A DNA stretch of 64,000 nucleotides, from contig JAGUWD010000004.1 in assembly GCA_020062545.1 (NCBI GenBank), positions 1 through 64,000 of the forward strand, written 5' to 3'. Under the pieces are notes generated by a model, which did no database searches, was not told where the DNA came from, and was given only the letters and a program-made list of their open reading frames with translations. The translations under genes were made by a program, and so were the position numbers. This document shows positions 17,042 to 25,725 of the stretch, one piece after another (position 1 is the stretch's first letter; every line of letters starts with the position of its first letter). This DNA comes from Thermodesulfovibrionales bacterium. Lineage in GTDB: Bacteria; Nitrospirota; Thermodesulfovibrionia; Thermodesulfovibrionales; Dissulfurispiraceae.

Positions 17042-18159
17042 ATAAAGATAAGAAATTCATGCAAAGGGCATTGAACCTTGCAGAAAAGGCAAGGGGAATG
17101 ACGAGCCCGAATCCGATGGTTGGCGCTGTAATAGTTAGAAACGGAAAGATTATTGCAGAAGATTACCACAAAAAAGCCGGGGAGCCTCATGCAGAAGCCC
17201 TTGCAATAATCAAGGCAGGAGATAAGACAAAAGGCTCTATCCTTTATGTAACCCTTGAACCTTGCTGTCATCTGGATAAGCGTACACCTCCATGCACAAA
17301 GGCGATTATCAATTCTGGAATCAAAAAAGTCTTCATTGCAATGAAAGACCCGAATCCAAAGGTATCAGGAAAAGGTATCGAAGAATTAAGAAAACATGAA
17401 ATAGAGGTCGTCAGTGGAATGCTTGAGGATAAGGCAAAAAAACTGAACGAGGCGTATATAAAATATATAACTACGAGAATACCATTTGTTGTTTTAAAGG
17501 CAGCTATGACCCTCGACGGTAAGATCGCAACTCCAGAAGGACAGTCAAAATGGATAACAGGAGAAATGGCAAGAAAGATTGTCCACAGGATGAGAGGCAG
17601 CGTTGATGCAATTCTTACTGCTGTCGGTACGGTAAAAGCGGATAATCCGGAACTTACGGTAAGGCTTGGGGCAAAAAAAGGTAAAAGGCAAAAGGTAAAA
17701 AATCCCATAAGAATAGTTATCGATCCTAATCTTGAAATACCGCTTAATTATAAGATTTTCAATGTGCCGCCGGAAACGATAGTTGTAACCAGAAGACAAA
17801 AGACAGAAGCCAGAAGTCAGAAGTTAAAGACATTAACAGATAAAGGAGTAAAGTTCATCGAATATGACGGCGAGCGTGTGGATCTAAAATGGCTTATAAA
17901 AAGGCTTGGAGAGACTGGGATTACGTCTGTGATGATAGAAGGAGGGTCATCCCTCAATGCCTATGCTCTTCAGGATGGAATAGTTGATAAAGTGGTATTC
18001 TTCATTGCTCCAAAAATTATTGGAGGAAAAGATTCGATCCCTGCTATCGGCGGTAAAACATTCAGGAGACTGGAGGACGCCTTCAGGGTACACGACATGA
18101 AGATCAAGAGAGTCAGCGATGATCTGATGATCGAAGGTTATATAGCTCATGGCTCATAG
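17020..18159 (+). CDS. ribD: Riboflavin biosynthesis deaminase/reductase RibD
   Basis: Two-domain enzyme of the riboflavin pathway. The N-terminal deaminase shows zinc-binding HAEALA and EPCCHLDKRTPPC; the C-terminal reductase begins near residue 150 (KAAMTLDGKIATPEGQSKWITG) and contains VMIEGGSSLNAYAL. Start is ambiguous: ATG 17020 overlaps ubiD, and ATG 17059 is an in-frame alternative close to the usual RibD N-terminus. Residues about 258-271 come from a 7-base repeat block, and the stop lies in another. Confidence 0.92.
   Translation: MEGVRILDKDKKFMQRALNLAEKARGMTSPNPMVGAVIVRNGKIIAEDYHKKAGEPHAEALAIIKAGDKTKGSILYVTLEPCCHLDKRTPPCTKAIINSGIKKVFIAMKDPNPKVSGKGIEELRKHEIEVVSGMLEDKAKKLNEAYIKYITTRIPFVVLKAAMTLDGKIATPEGQSKWITGEMARKIVHRMRGSVDAILTAVGTVKADNPELTVRLGAKKGKRQKVKNPIRIVIDPNLEIPLNYKIFNVPPETIVVTRRQKTEARSQKLKTLTDKGVKFIEYDGERVDLKWLIKRLGETGITSVMIEGGSSLNAYALQDGIVDKVVFFIAPKIIGGKDSIPAIGGKTFRRLEDAFRVHDMKIKRVSDDLMIEGYIAHGS
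17791..17830. repeat. Degenerate 7-base repeat block inside ribD
   Basis: Units AGAAGAC, AAAAGAC, AGAAGCC, AGAAGTC, AGAAGTT follow one another in frame. The same unit family occurs in nrdJ at 5703-5746. It encodes a polar insertion in the reductase domain. Confidence 0.75.
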
Positions 18160-18219
18160 CTAATGGATAATAGCAAAGACTTAAAACTATGAGCCATGAA
18201 CCATGAGCTATGAGCTATC
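18141..18219. repeat. Inverted 7-base repeat hairpin between ribD and the next gene
   Basis: Left arm units ATAGCTC, ATGGCTC, ATAGCTA, ATGGATA face right arm units ATGAGCC, ATGAACC, ATGAGCT, ATGAGCT, which are near reverse complements. The stop codons of ribD (+) and of the minus-strand gene at 18215 both lie in the block. It may also act as a two-way terminator. Confidence 0.75.
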
Positions 18220-18781
18220 TCGGCTTAGCCAGTATCTCAAGAACTCTCAACTCAAGAAATCTCTTTGAAGCAGCTGATCTGATAACAAGCACAGAATCAG
18301 CGCCCTTTGCAGTCCCTGCCACTGCAAGGACTTCCTCTCCTTCAGGAATAAGCCCTGCATCAGCAGCCATCATCACGATTTCGCAGCAGACCTTTGGCCC
18401 TTCGCCGTATCTCCTCAAAGACTGTGCAACAACGAGCGTTGGATAAAGTCCATTGAATTTTGATGCAAAAGCGGTTTCTATATTATGGGTAATCATCGTG
18501 CCTGTATAGATCTTTGCACCTGTTGATTCTATCTTTTTCCGCATGTCTGAGGTCATTTCAAGGGTGTTGGCGCCCTTAAAACCTGCTGAATGAGTGACTA
18601 CCACCATATTTATTCCAGAATCCTTTAATGCCTCTGAAAATAAAAGCCCGGTATCTCCTTCTGTCGATGCTATGACTATATGTTTAAAATTACCGTCTTT
18701 GGTTGCATTTCTCACTATCTGAAGACATGCCTCTGTATTGTCCTTGCCGGATTTCTCAAAATACATAACCTTTCTTTCCAT
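18215..18781 (-). CDS. Pyruvate-kinase alpha/beta-domain-like protein
   Basis: A 188-aa stand-alone protein resembling the C-terminal domain of pyruvate kinase: KHIVIASTEGDTGLLFSEAL, VVVTHSAGFKG, and the end GTAKGADSVLVIRSA. No catalytic barrel is present. Such orphan domains are widespread in anaerobes and archaea with unknown function. Its ATG follows AGGAGG, and its stop lies in the 7-base repeat hairpin. Confidence 0.75.
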   Translation of the reverse strand: MERKVMYFEKSGKDNTEACLQIVRNATKDGNFKHIVIASTEGDTGLLFSEALKDSGINMVVVTHSAGFKGANTLEMTSDMRKKIESTGAKIYTGTMITHNIETAFASKFNGLYPTLVVAQSLRRYGEGPKVCCEIVMMAADAGLIPEGEEVLAVAGTAKGADSVLVIRSAASKRFLELRVLEILAKPR

Positions 18782-18842
18782 AAGATTCCTCCTGTTTGTG
18801 TTCTAATAAATCAATTATAATAGATTGAAGGTTTGATTACAA

Positions 18843-20003
18843 ATGGTTAATTATCTTTACATACACATCCCCTTCTGCATTAAAAAATGCATCTATTGCG
18901 ATTTCTATTCCATACCTTTTAAATCGCATATTGCAGAGGATTATATTAAGGCGCTGTGCATGGAAATAGGATTGAGAAAGGATGTTGTTGGCAATCTAAC
19001 GGCTATCTACATCGGCGGGGGTACGCCGACAATCCTTTCTGAAAAAGAGATTACAGGACTCTTCAAGGCGATGAGAGATAACTATGTAATTGATAATGAT
19101 GCCGAGATTACTATTGAGGCGAATCCACGCACTATTTCTGAAGATAAGGCAAGAAAACTACTCGATTCAGGCATAAACAGGATGAGCATCGGCATACAAT
19201 CTTTGATCGATAAAGAGCTTATAACCCTGGGCAGAAGCCATAATGCAGAGGATGCTATCAAGGCTGTGAAAGATGTTAGAAGTGCAGGATTTAAAAATAT
19301 ATCCATTGATTTAATCTACGGGATACCTTTTCCCAAATTTCAAATTTCAAATTTCAAATTTCAAAACTGGGAATACTCACTTCAAAAAACCCTTGAGTTA
19401 GAACCTGAACACATATCCACGTATGAGCTTACACCTGAAAAGGATACTCCGTTATACGAAGATATAAAAAGTGGAAGGCTTGTTATGCCCGATGAAGGAG
19501 TTATTTCAGAGATGTATTATGCAGGCATTGATATATTAAAGGAGCATGGGTATGTCCATTATGAAATATCTAATTTTGCAAAACCGGGCTACGAGTGCAG
19601 GCATAACCTCAATTACTGGGACATGGGTGAATATCTCGGCATTGGAGCAGGGGCGCACTCCTTTTTTAATAGAAAAAGAGTTGCTAATATAAGGGATATA
19701 AAACACTATATCGAAAGCATCAATGATAACAGGATACCGGTTGCAGAGGAACACTATATAACTAATGACGAGGCATTAAAGGAATGTATATTTTTAGGCA
19801 TGAGAAAGACAGATGAAATCGATATGAAACTTTTGCCTGACAAAAAGCGGGAGTTAATGAAAAAGGCCGTGGAGAATCTGGCATCCCACGGCCTTTTAGA
19901 AATTAAAGGCAACTATTTGAGGCTTACCCGAAAAGGACTTCTCCTTAGCAACGAGGTTATCGTGCAGGTATTGTTATCACTTGAGGAAAGCCGCCCCTCA
20001 TAA
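18843..20003 (+). CDS. hemW: Radical-SAM haem chaperone HemW-like
   Basis: A 386-aa radical SAM protein. C12, C16 and C19 form the CX3CX2C cluster site (FCIKKCIYCDFYS), followed by YIGGGTPT, SIGIQS and YGIPF. HemW relatives insert or deliver haem; CPDH-type enzymes share the fold, but length and the C-terminal HemN-like domain favour HemW. Residues about 164-175 arise from four CAAATTT units. Its 3' end overlaps degP by 47 bases on the opposite strand. Confidence 0.88.
   Translation: MVNYLYIHIPFCIKKCIYCDFYSIPFKSHIAEDYIKALCMEIGLRKDVVGNLTAIYIGGGTPTILSEKEITGLFKAMRDNYVIDNDAEITIEANPRTISEDKARKLLDSGINRMSIGIQSLIDKELITLGRSHNAEDAIKAVKDVRSAGFKNISIDLIYGIPFPKFQISNFKFQNWEYSLQKTLELEPEHISTYELTPEKDTPLYEDIKSGRLVMPDEGVISEMYYAGIDILKEHGYVHYEISNFAKPGYECRHNLNYWDMGEYLGIGAGAHSFFNRKRVANIRDIKHYIESINDNRIPVAEEHYITNDEALKECIFLGMRKTDEIDMKLLPDKKRELMKKAVENLASHGLLEIKGNYLRLTRKGLLLSNEVIVQVLLSLEESRPS
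19332..19370. repeat. Four-unit 7-base tandem repeat inside hemW
   Basis: CAAATTT is repeated four times almost exactly between CCC and CTGGG. It is read in frame as a KFQISNFKFQ-type insertion after the YGIPF segment. Near-perfect units suggest this copy is recent. Confidence 0.8.
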
Positions 20004-21393
20004 TCCCGAGCAATATGTCCTTGCCCTTCTCTATTTTTGAAACAGTGTCATTGTACTCTTTTGTGTTTGTTACGGGTTTTCTGTTGACCTCCATTATTAT
20101 GTCACCCTTGGCAAGAATGCCGAGGGCAGGGCTGTCCTCTTCTATGTTATTGACCAGCACCCCCTTTATTTTTCTTGTGATGCCGAGTTTCTGAAGTATC
20201 TCATCTGTCACTTCCTGAACAGATACGCCCCTTAACGAATTCTCGAATTGTGCTGGTGAAACGATCTGCGGTTCTATTGGAAGTTCTGCTATGGTAACCT
20301 TTGCAGTTAAAAGATTTCCGTTCCTGATGATTTTTATCTCGACTGTCTTGCCGGGTTTTGTTGCAGCAACCATATTTTTAAAGTGGAACGGGTTGTCTGT
20401 CTTTTTCCCGTCATACTCTACGATTACATCGTATCTTTTCAAGCCTCCCTTTTCAGCAGGACCGCCTTCCACAACGTCCACAAGCAACACGCCGCCTTCG
20501 TCTTTGAGACCAAGCTGCTTTACAAGCTCAGTGGTGAGCGGCTGTATCTGGACACCGAGCCAGCCCCTTACAACCCTTCCCTGATTGATGATGCTATCCA
20601 TCACATTTTTTACCATGTTCGATGGTATAGCAAATCCTATGCCCTGATAGCCTCCGCTTGTGCTGAATATGGCTGTATTGATGCCAATCAGTTCTCCCCT
20701 GATATTTACAAGAGCGCCGCCTGAGTTGCCTGGATTTATAGCTGCATCGGTCTGGATAAAATCCTCGTAATCAGTTATGCCGATGCCTGACCTTCCGAGG
20801 GCACTTATGATCCCCATGGTTATTGTCTGGCTTAAACCATAAGGGTTCCCTACTGCCAGCACAACCTCTCCGACCCTTAACTTATCGGAATCACCCCATG
20901 GGACTGTGGGGAGGTTGGTTTCGTTTATTTTGATAATAGCTATATCAGTCCTGGAATCCATTCCTATCGCTCTTCCCTTATACTCTTTGCCGTCTGACAA
21001 TTTCACTATGATGTCTTCCGCGCCTTCTATAACATGGTTATTGGTAAGTATATAACCATCGGGTGTTGCAATCACGCCCGAGCCTAAATTTGTTACTTTT
21101 CTCTTTTGTGGTCCAGGCTCCCCAAAGAACCTTCTGAAAAGAGGGTCATCAAAGAAAGGATGGCGCTGTGCTTTCACAGTTCGAGATGTCGATATGTTTA
21201 CTACAGCAGGCTTTACACGCTCTGCGACCTTTGACATAGCCTCACCGAATTTTGTAAGTATCTCCGTGGATTCCTTGTCTGTGGTGTCTGCCAGTATTAC
21301 CGACGGCAGCAGCAGGCAGACAAATAGCAAAAAGGTAACGAGTAATGAGCAACGAGTAACGAGTTTTTCAGATTTTAAATTTATATTTTTCAT
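19957..21393 (-). CDS. degP: DegP/HtrA-family periplasmic serine protease
   Basis: A 478-aa Do-type protease for envelope quality control. An N-terminal signal (hydrophobic LLVTFLLFVCLLLPSVILA) is followed by a trypsin-like domain with His in TNNHVIEG, Asp in DSRTDIAII and Ser in NPGNSGGAL. Two PDZ domains follow (about residues 280-370 and 390-470). Part of the signal region (EKLVTRCSLLVT) is encoded by a 7-base repeat block. It ends convergently inside hemW. Confidence 0.94.
   Translation of the reverse strand: MKNINLKSEKLVTRCSLLVTFLLFVCLLLPSVILADTTDKESTEILTKFGEAMSKVAERVKPAVVNISTSRTVKAQRHPFFDDPLFRRFFGEPGPQKRKVTNLGSGVIATPDGYILTNNHVIEGAEDIIVKLSDGKEYKGRAIGMDSRTDIAIIKINETNLPTVPWGDSDKLRVGEVVLAVGNPYGLSQTITMGIISALGRSGIGITDYEDFIQTDAAINPGNSGGALVNIRGELIGINTAIFSTSGGYQGIGFAIPSNMVKNVMDSIINQGRVVRGWLGVQIQPLTTELVKQLGLKDEGGVLLVDVVEGGPAEKGGLKRYDVIVEYDGKKTDNPFHFKNMVAATKPGKTVEIKIIRNGNLLTAKVTIAELPIEPQIVSPAQFENSLRGVSVQEVTDEILQKLGITRKIKGVLVNNIEEDSPALGILAKGDIIMEVNRKPVTNTKEYNDTVSKIEKGKDILLGIMRGGFPQVITIPAR
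21335..21367. repeat. Degenerate 7-base repeat in the degP signal-peptide region
   Basis: Plus-strand units GTAACGA, GTAATGA, GCAACGA, GTAACGA follow one another. On the coding (minus) strand they give part of the N-terminal segment just before the hydrophobic core. Confidence 0.7.
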
Positions 21394-21404
21394 CTTTCCT
21401 CCAT

Positions 21405-22790
21405 TTAAATCCTTAGTGGTTTTACTTCAAATTTTAAAACTCTTTTGGTATCTTTATCAACCCTGTATCTTTCGTCCAGTCTGTAACCTATTACCCACAC
21501 GATATTATTGCCGGAGATGAGCAGTGGAACTGCATCCCGTTCATCCCTCGGTATCTTTTCATCAACAAAGTAGTCCTGCAGTTTTTTCTTTTTTCCAAAT
21601 CCAAGTGGATAAAAGAAATCTCCATGCAGCCGCCCCCTTATTGTCATCGGGAAATGAACCTTATCCGCATCTATGACGGCAATTTTTTTCGCATCTCCAT
21701 AATCTTTTACCTCGTCAATGCCCATGATTGCTGAATGAATGACCATGGATGATTCCTTCACTATAGTTTCACCCGGACTGTCTATAACATAGGCAACAAG
21801 CTTTGTTGGCTTCCCGGATGTAATGAGAATGGTAGAATACCCTTTTATAACCCGTATATCTTTTGGCAGATATATCCTGTCCCCTGATTTGCCAGACTTT
21901 ATCAGGGACATTATTTCTTCGACATGAATGAAACCGATTCCGTGAAGCCCTTTAGTCTCATCGATAGCCCTCCTTAAAACCCTTCTCAATATCACCGTAT
22001 CCATCGCCTCCAGGGGGCCAAGGAAAAGCTCGATTGAATTGTCGGTCTTTCTCGTTATAAGCTTCATAAGGGTCTTTGTCACGAGTATCTCAAAATACCT
22101 CTCTTCGTCCCTGAAAATATCCGCAGTCCTCGAAATGGTGTTTACAACATCCATATTTATCTTTCTTGCCTCAGGGATAATGAGATACCTTATCTTATTG
22201 CGAAGATACTCTCTTTTGAGATTTGATGAATCGACTGCAAAGCCTATCCCTTCGGTTTCAAGAAAGTCTTCTATGTCGTTCCTCTCTATCTCAATAAGGG
22301 GTCTTATTATGTATTTTCTCACAGGTGGTATGCCGGAAAGTCCCGAAGGACCTGTACCTCTGAAAAGCCGCATTATTATTGTCTCTGCCTGATCATCCGC
22401 ATTATGCCCGAGGGCGATTTTATTTGCAGCCTTCTCAGTGGCGATTTCATCAAGGGCATTGTAACGCAGTTCCCTTGCTGCTTCCTGCTTGTTTAGCTTA
22501 TTTTCTTTTATATAGGACTTTACATCAATAGGTCTTGTTGTAAAAGGTATGTTCATGGAACTGCATGTATCTCTGCACAATTCAATCTCATAGGGAATTT
22601 CATCAGGCCTTAATCCATGGTCTATATAAGCTGCAGATATATGGATGCCGAATTCCGGTTTGAGTCTATGAAGGATTGTGAGCAGACACACTGAATCAGG
22701 GCCTCCTGAAAGCCCCACAAGTACATGGTCGCCCTGAACCAGCATGTGATATTTATTAATGGTTTCCCTGACTTTTTTGATGATTTCCAT
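21405..22790 (-). CDS. tilS: tRNA(Ile)-lysidine synthase TilS
   Basis: Modifies C34 of the CAU-anticodon tRNA-Ile to lysidine. The ATP pyrophosphatase P-loop SGGPDS occurs near residue 29, followed by HNADDQAET and the TilS segment IIRPLIEIERNDIE. The C-terminal region (RLHGDFFYPLGFGKKKKLQDYFVDEKIP) fits the substrate-binding domain. Length 461 aa is normal. It is 11 bases upstream of degP on the same strand. Confidence 0.94.
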   Translation of the reverse strand: MEIIKKVRETINKYHMLVQGDHVLVGLSGGPDSVCLLTILHRLKPEFGIHISAAYIDHGLRPDEIPYEIELCRDTCSSMNIPFTTRPIDVKSYIKENKLNKQEAARELRYNALDEIATEKAANKIALGHNADDQAETIIMRLFRGTGPSGLSGIPPVRKYIIRPLIEIERNDIEDFLETEGIGFAVDSSNLKREYLRNKIRYLIIPEARKINMDVVNTISRTADIFRDEERYFEILVTKTLMKLITRKTDNSIELFLGPLEAMDTVILRRVLRRAIDETKGLHGIGFIHVEEIMSLIKSGKSGDRIYLPKDIRVIKGYSTILITSGKPTKLVAYVIDSPGETIVKESSMVIHSAIMGIDEVKDYGDAKKIAVIDADKVHFPMTIRGRLHGDFFYPLGFGKKKKLQDYFVDEKIPRDERDAVPLLISGNNIVWVIGYRLDERYRVDKDTKRVLKFEVKPLRI

Positions 22791-22803
22791 TCATTTATTA
22801 TAC

Positions 22804-23688
22804 TCATTTTCCTATCAAAACAGAGCATTCGGCATGTCCGAGGATACTTCTTGATACGCTGCCGAGCATCCCCTTTACACCCCTCATTCCGCTGCTGCCG
22901 ATTGCAATCAGGTCGGTCTTTGACTGTTCTGCCTCGTTCAGTATCTCCAATGACGGGTCACCAAACTTTATGGAGACCTTTATTTTTGAAAATCTACTGC
23001 TTAATATTTTACGTGCGTCTTCGATGATTTTGTCTGATACCCCGAATTCTGCCTCCCTTATTTTTGCAATCTCGTTCTTGATCTTCTCGTCCACCTCCAT
23101 CCAGTATCTTTCAGGGATGTCTATATGAGCTGAAGGGATGACATTCACTATGGTGATTTCGGCATCCTTCGGGAAAGGGATTGAAGCTAAGAGCCTTTCC
23201 GCATTGACGGCAGAACTTGAGCCATCTGTTGCGTAGAGAACCTTTAATGTTCCGGCTGTTTCCCATTGGGGAGGTTTAACGACCATCACAGGCGTTCGCG
23301 AGTTTATGGAAACAGACCGTGTTATACTGCCTATCAATAGGGACTTTATTCCCTTCAGGCCCCTTGCACCCATTACAACGAGGTCTGCACCGGACTCTGA
23401 AGCTGCATCCACAATGGCCTTATCAGGATAGCCATCCAGCAATGCAGTACTGATTTTTACATTAAGTGGCTTCAAAATATCAATTGTTGAATCCAGTATC
23501 CGTGGTGCTATTTCCTGTTTTATCTGTTTGAGCTTTGCGTAATATAACTCTCTGTTGTCTTTGAAAGGGACATGAGATATGACGTTCAATACAAGGATTT
23601 CATCATCCTGCGAGAGGCTAAATCGTGATAAGAACATGGCAGCACCTTCGGAGTATGCTGAACCGTCTGTTGCAAGCAATATTTTCAT
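22804..23688 (-). CDS. Tandem universal stress protein (UspA-type)
   Basis: Two Usp domains are fused in 294 aa: the first starts MKILLATDGSAYSEGA and ends around GSITRSVSINSRTPVMVVK, the second starts LKVLYATDGSSSAVNA and ends GSVSRSILGHAECSVLIGK. Both have the nucleotide-binding G-x2-G-x9-G(S/T) pattern (MGARGLKG, IGSSGMRG). Role is probably general stress or energy sensing. Confidence 0.9.
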   Translation of the reverse strand: MKILLATDGSAYSEGAAMFLSRFSLSQDDEILVLNVISHVPFKDNRELYYAKLKQIKQEIAPRILDSTIDILKPLNVKISTALLDGYPDKAIVDAASESGADLVVMGARGLKGIKSLLIGSITRSVSINSRTPVMVVKPPQWETAGTLKVLYATDGSSSAVNAERLLASIPFPKDAEITIVNVIPSAHIDIPERYWMEVDEKIKNEIAKIREAEFGVSDKIIEDARKILSSRFSKIKVSIKFGDPSLEILNEAEQSKTDLIAIGSSGMRGVKGMLGSVSRSILGHAECSVLIGK

Positions 23689-23782
23689 TTTACACCTCCA
23701 GCGGCTTTCTTAAACTAAGAATATCACACCATGCTTTGCTTTACAATTTAATATCCGAGTTGATATTATAATTAAAATTTTT

Positions 23783-23875
23783 GGAGAGGTGGCCGAGTAG
23801 GTCGAAGGCAGCCGCCTGCTAAGCGGTTGTGGGGGTAACACCTCACCCAGGGTTCGAATCCCTGCCTCTCCGCCA
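23783..23875 (+). tRNA. tRNA-Ser (anticodon GCU)
   Basis: Acceptor stem GGAGAGG (23783-23789) pairs with CCTCTCC (23865-23871); discriminator G and an encoded CCA follow. The anticodon loop CTGCTAA (23816-23822) gives GCU, reading AGC/AGU serine codons. A long variable arm with GTGGGGG...CCTCAC and the T-loop GGTTCGAATCC are present. Confidence 0.97.
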
Positions 23876-23927
23876 GAATTATAAGCAATAAAGTAAGAAG
23901 TGAAAAATAAAAGGATTGGAGGATTAG

Positions 23928-24458
23928 ATGATGAAAACTATTAAGATTATCGCTGTCGGACTTGTATTATCGGTAGTTGTTGTTGGTTGCAAGAAAAAGG
24001 AAGAACAGCCTGTCCCAAAAACACCGATGCAGCAGGCTCCAATGTCAGTACCCATGCAGCCCTCGATGGCTCCTCACGGAACGGCCGGACCAAAAGTAGA
24101 GAAAAAGATTTTAGTGCCGGATAGTGTTGTTAAGGCAAAATGGAACAAAGTAAAATTCACCATCGAAGACAAGGCGTCTAAGAAGAGCAGCGAATATACA
24201 GTGAATGTCGGCTCCGAGTTTAAAGTGCCGAATACCAATCTGAGGATAGTTGTCGGCGAGTTCCTTCCTGACTTCAGAATGGATGAGACCACAATCACAT
24301 CGGCAAGTGATATGCCCAATAATCCGGCAGTGAGGGTCGAGGTGTTTGAGAATGGAAAGACTATCTTCAAAGGATGGCTCTATTCAAAATTTCCGACCAT
24401 TCATCCGTTTGAGCATGAAAAGTACGGTCTCACTCTGAAAGAGGGAATTAAAGGATAG
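23928..24458 (+). CDS. Lipoprotein with a DUF2155-like domain
   Basis: A 176-aa envelope lipoprotein. The signal peptide ends in the lipobox VVGC with Cys about residue 21, followed by a Pro/Met-rich linker. The C-terminal part has ITSASDMPNNPAVRVEVFENG and FKGWLYSKFPTIHPFEHEKYGLTL, resembling the DUF2155 signature (W-hydrophobic...P...EH..Y...L). The start is the first of two ATGs. It overlaps the next gene by one base. Confidence 0.7.
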   Translation: MMKTIKIIAVGLVLSVVVVGCKKKEEQPVPKTPMQQAPMSVPMQPSMAPHGTAGPKVEKKILVPDSVVKAKWNKVKFTIEDKASKKSSEYTVNVGSEFKVPNTNLRIVVGEFLPDFRMDETTITSASDMPNNPAVRVEVFENGKTIFKGWLYSKFPTIHPFEHEKYGLTLKEGIKG

Positions 24459-25033
24459 TGTCGACTTACATTTCATTAGGCAAAATCCCCGCAAGCCCTG
24501 AGGAGAGAAAGGAATTGTTGGCCAGGAGAGTTGAGATGGAGGAATATCTCTCGAATATTGAGCTTACGCAGGTTCAGAGGAGGGTTATTGATTTTCTGAC
24601 CTCTCAAAAGGGCTATGATAGTGCAGATATAGAAGCAAACCGGGATTTTAGAGTTGATCTCTTGGATGCCTCTTTTAACACAAGGGCAGATATTATACTG
24701 AAAATAGAGGGAAAGATATTTTGTATTATCAAATGCGTTATGAGTTCCCTTGAATCGTGGGAGAGGCACTCTATAGCCTTCAGCCGCGTTGTTGAGCCAT
24801 ACCAGATACCGTATGCAGTTGTGACAGACAGCGAAAGCGCGCGAATACTGGATGTTATTGGAGGCAGATTAATATCCGAAGGCCTCGATTCAATACCGTC
24901 CAAAGTCGATGCAATGAAGATTATTAAGGAAAAATCATTTTCTCCATATCCGAGAGAGAGGGCAGAAAAGGAAAAGAGGATCCTTTATGCCTTTGACGCC
25001 ATCAAGTGTTCCACAGATCTCGGTGGTGTATAG
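24458..25033 (+). CDS. Type I restriction HsdR N-terminal-like nuclease-fold protein
   Basis: A 191-aa protein with a GTG start. The central region reads FRVDLLDASFNTRADIILKIEGKIFCIIKCVMSS, similar to the HSDR_N_2 domain, where a D...(E/I)-x-K core forms a PD-(D/E)XK nuclease-like site; here the position is IIKC. No helicase or methylase genes are adjacent, so it is an orphan domain protein, not a restriction system. Coupled to the lipoprotein gene. Confidence 0.6.
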   Translation: MSTYISLGKIPASPEERKELLARRVEMEEYLSNIELTQVQRRVIDFLTSQKGYDSADIEANRDFRVDLLDASFNTRADIILKIEGKIFCIIKCVMSSLESWERHSIAFSRVVEPYQIPYAVVTDSESARILDVIGGRLISEGLDSIPSKVDAMKIIKEKSFSPYPRERAEKEKRILYAFDAIKCSTDLGGV

Positions 25034-25050
25034 ATACTGAAAATTATTTT

Positions 25051-25079
25051 TTGACAATTTAAATAATCTGTGGTTTAAT
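25051..25079 (+). promoter_or_regulatory. Sigma-70-type promoter of the pyrimidine operon
   Basis: TTGACA at 25051-25056 and TTTAAT at 25074-25079 are 17 bases apart, giving a start just before the PyrR-binding sequence. Confidence 0.75.
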
Positions 25080-25089
25080 AGTATCACCT

Positions 25090-25188
25090 TTAAAGATAGC
25101 CCTGTGAGGCTAAGAAGGTAAGGAGACATTGTGAAACACATATACAAAACAATATGCCTTCCTCTGAAGACAGGGGAAGGCTTTTTTT
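25090..25188 (+). promoter_or_regulatory. PyrR-type attenuator leader with terminator
   Basis: AGCCCTGTGAGGCT at 25098-25111 resembles the PyrR binding-loop consensus ARUCCNGNGAGGYU. A terminator follows: GCCTTCCTCTG (25156-25166) pairs with CAGGGGAAGGC (25171-25181), then seven T. PyrR bound to UMP would favour termination. A short frame starting GTG 25131 behind AAGGAG runs 28 codons to 25217 across the terminator and may be a leader peptide. Confidence 0.75.
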
Positions 25189-25722
25189 ATGGTCATGGCG
25201 AAAGAACTTTTAAATAAAAAGGACATGGAGAGGATAATTTCGAGGATCGCCCACGAGATTATCGAAAAGAACAAGGGCACAGAAAACCTCTGCATCGTTG
25301 GAATACAGCGCGGAGGCGTCCATCTCGCAAAAAGGCTTGCAAACAGGATAAAGAACATCGAGAATGTGGATATTACAGTAGGCTCCCTCGATATATCCCT
25401 TTACAGGGATGATATAGGGATAAGAAAGGAGCAGCCCATTGTCAGAAAGACTGAAATACCCTGCGATATAACCGATAAAAAAATAGTTCTCGTGGATGAC
25501 GTCCTGTTCACAGGCCGCTCTATCAGGGCTGCTATGGATGCATTGATGGATTTAGGAAGGCCTGCCCAGATACAGCTTGCTGTGCTCATAGACAGGGGGC
25601 ACAAGGAATTGCCCATCAGGGCTGATTACGTGGGTAAGAATATTCCCACCTCGATGTCGGAGAGCATAGAGGTTCAGCTTGAGGAAGAGGGACTTGAAGA
25701 CAAGGTATTGTTGCAGACATAA
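25189..25722 (+). CDS. pyrR: PyrR regulator / uracil phosphoribosyltransferase
   Basis: An RNA-binding attenuation protein of pyrimidine operons, with PRTase fold. The PRPP loop [20 protein letters not shown] and [15 protein letters not shown] at the N-terminus are characteristic. ATG 25189 and 25195 are both possible; the T-run of the attenuator directly precedes them. Placed first in the operon it controls, as usual. Confidence 0.93.
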   Translation: MVMAKELLNKKDMERIISRIAHEIIEKNKGTENLCIVGIQRGGVHLAKRLANRIKNIENVDITVGSLDISLYRDDIGIRKEQPIVRKTEIPCDITDKKIVLVDDVLFTGRSIRAAMDALMDLGRPAQIQLAVLIDRGHKELPIRADYVGKNIPTSMSESIEVQLEEEGLEDKVLLQT

Positions 25723-25725
25723 GGC

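Noticed and set aside
17780-17835. A frameshift or assembly error in ribD
   Set aside because: The reading frame and flanking conserved residues remain intact on both sides; the block is the same repeat class as in other genes.
24458-25033. A type I restriction-modification system
   Set aside because: Only an HsdR_N-like domain is present; no HsdM, HsdS or helicase motor nearby.
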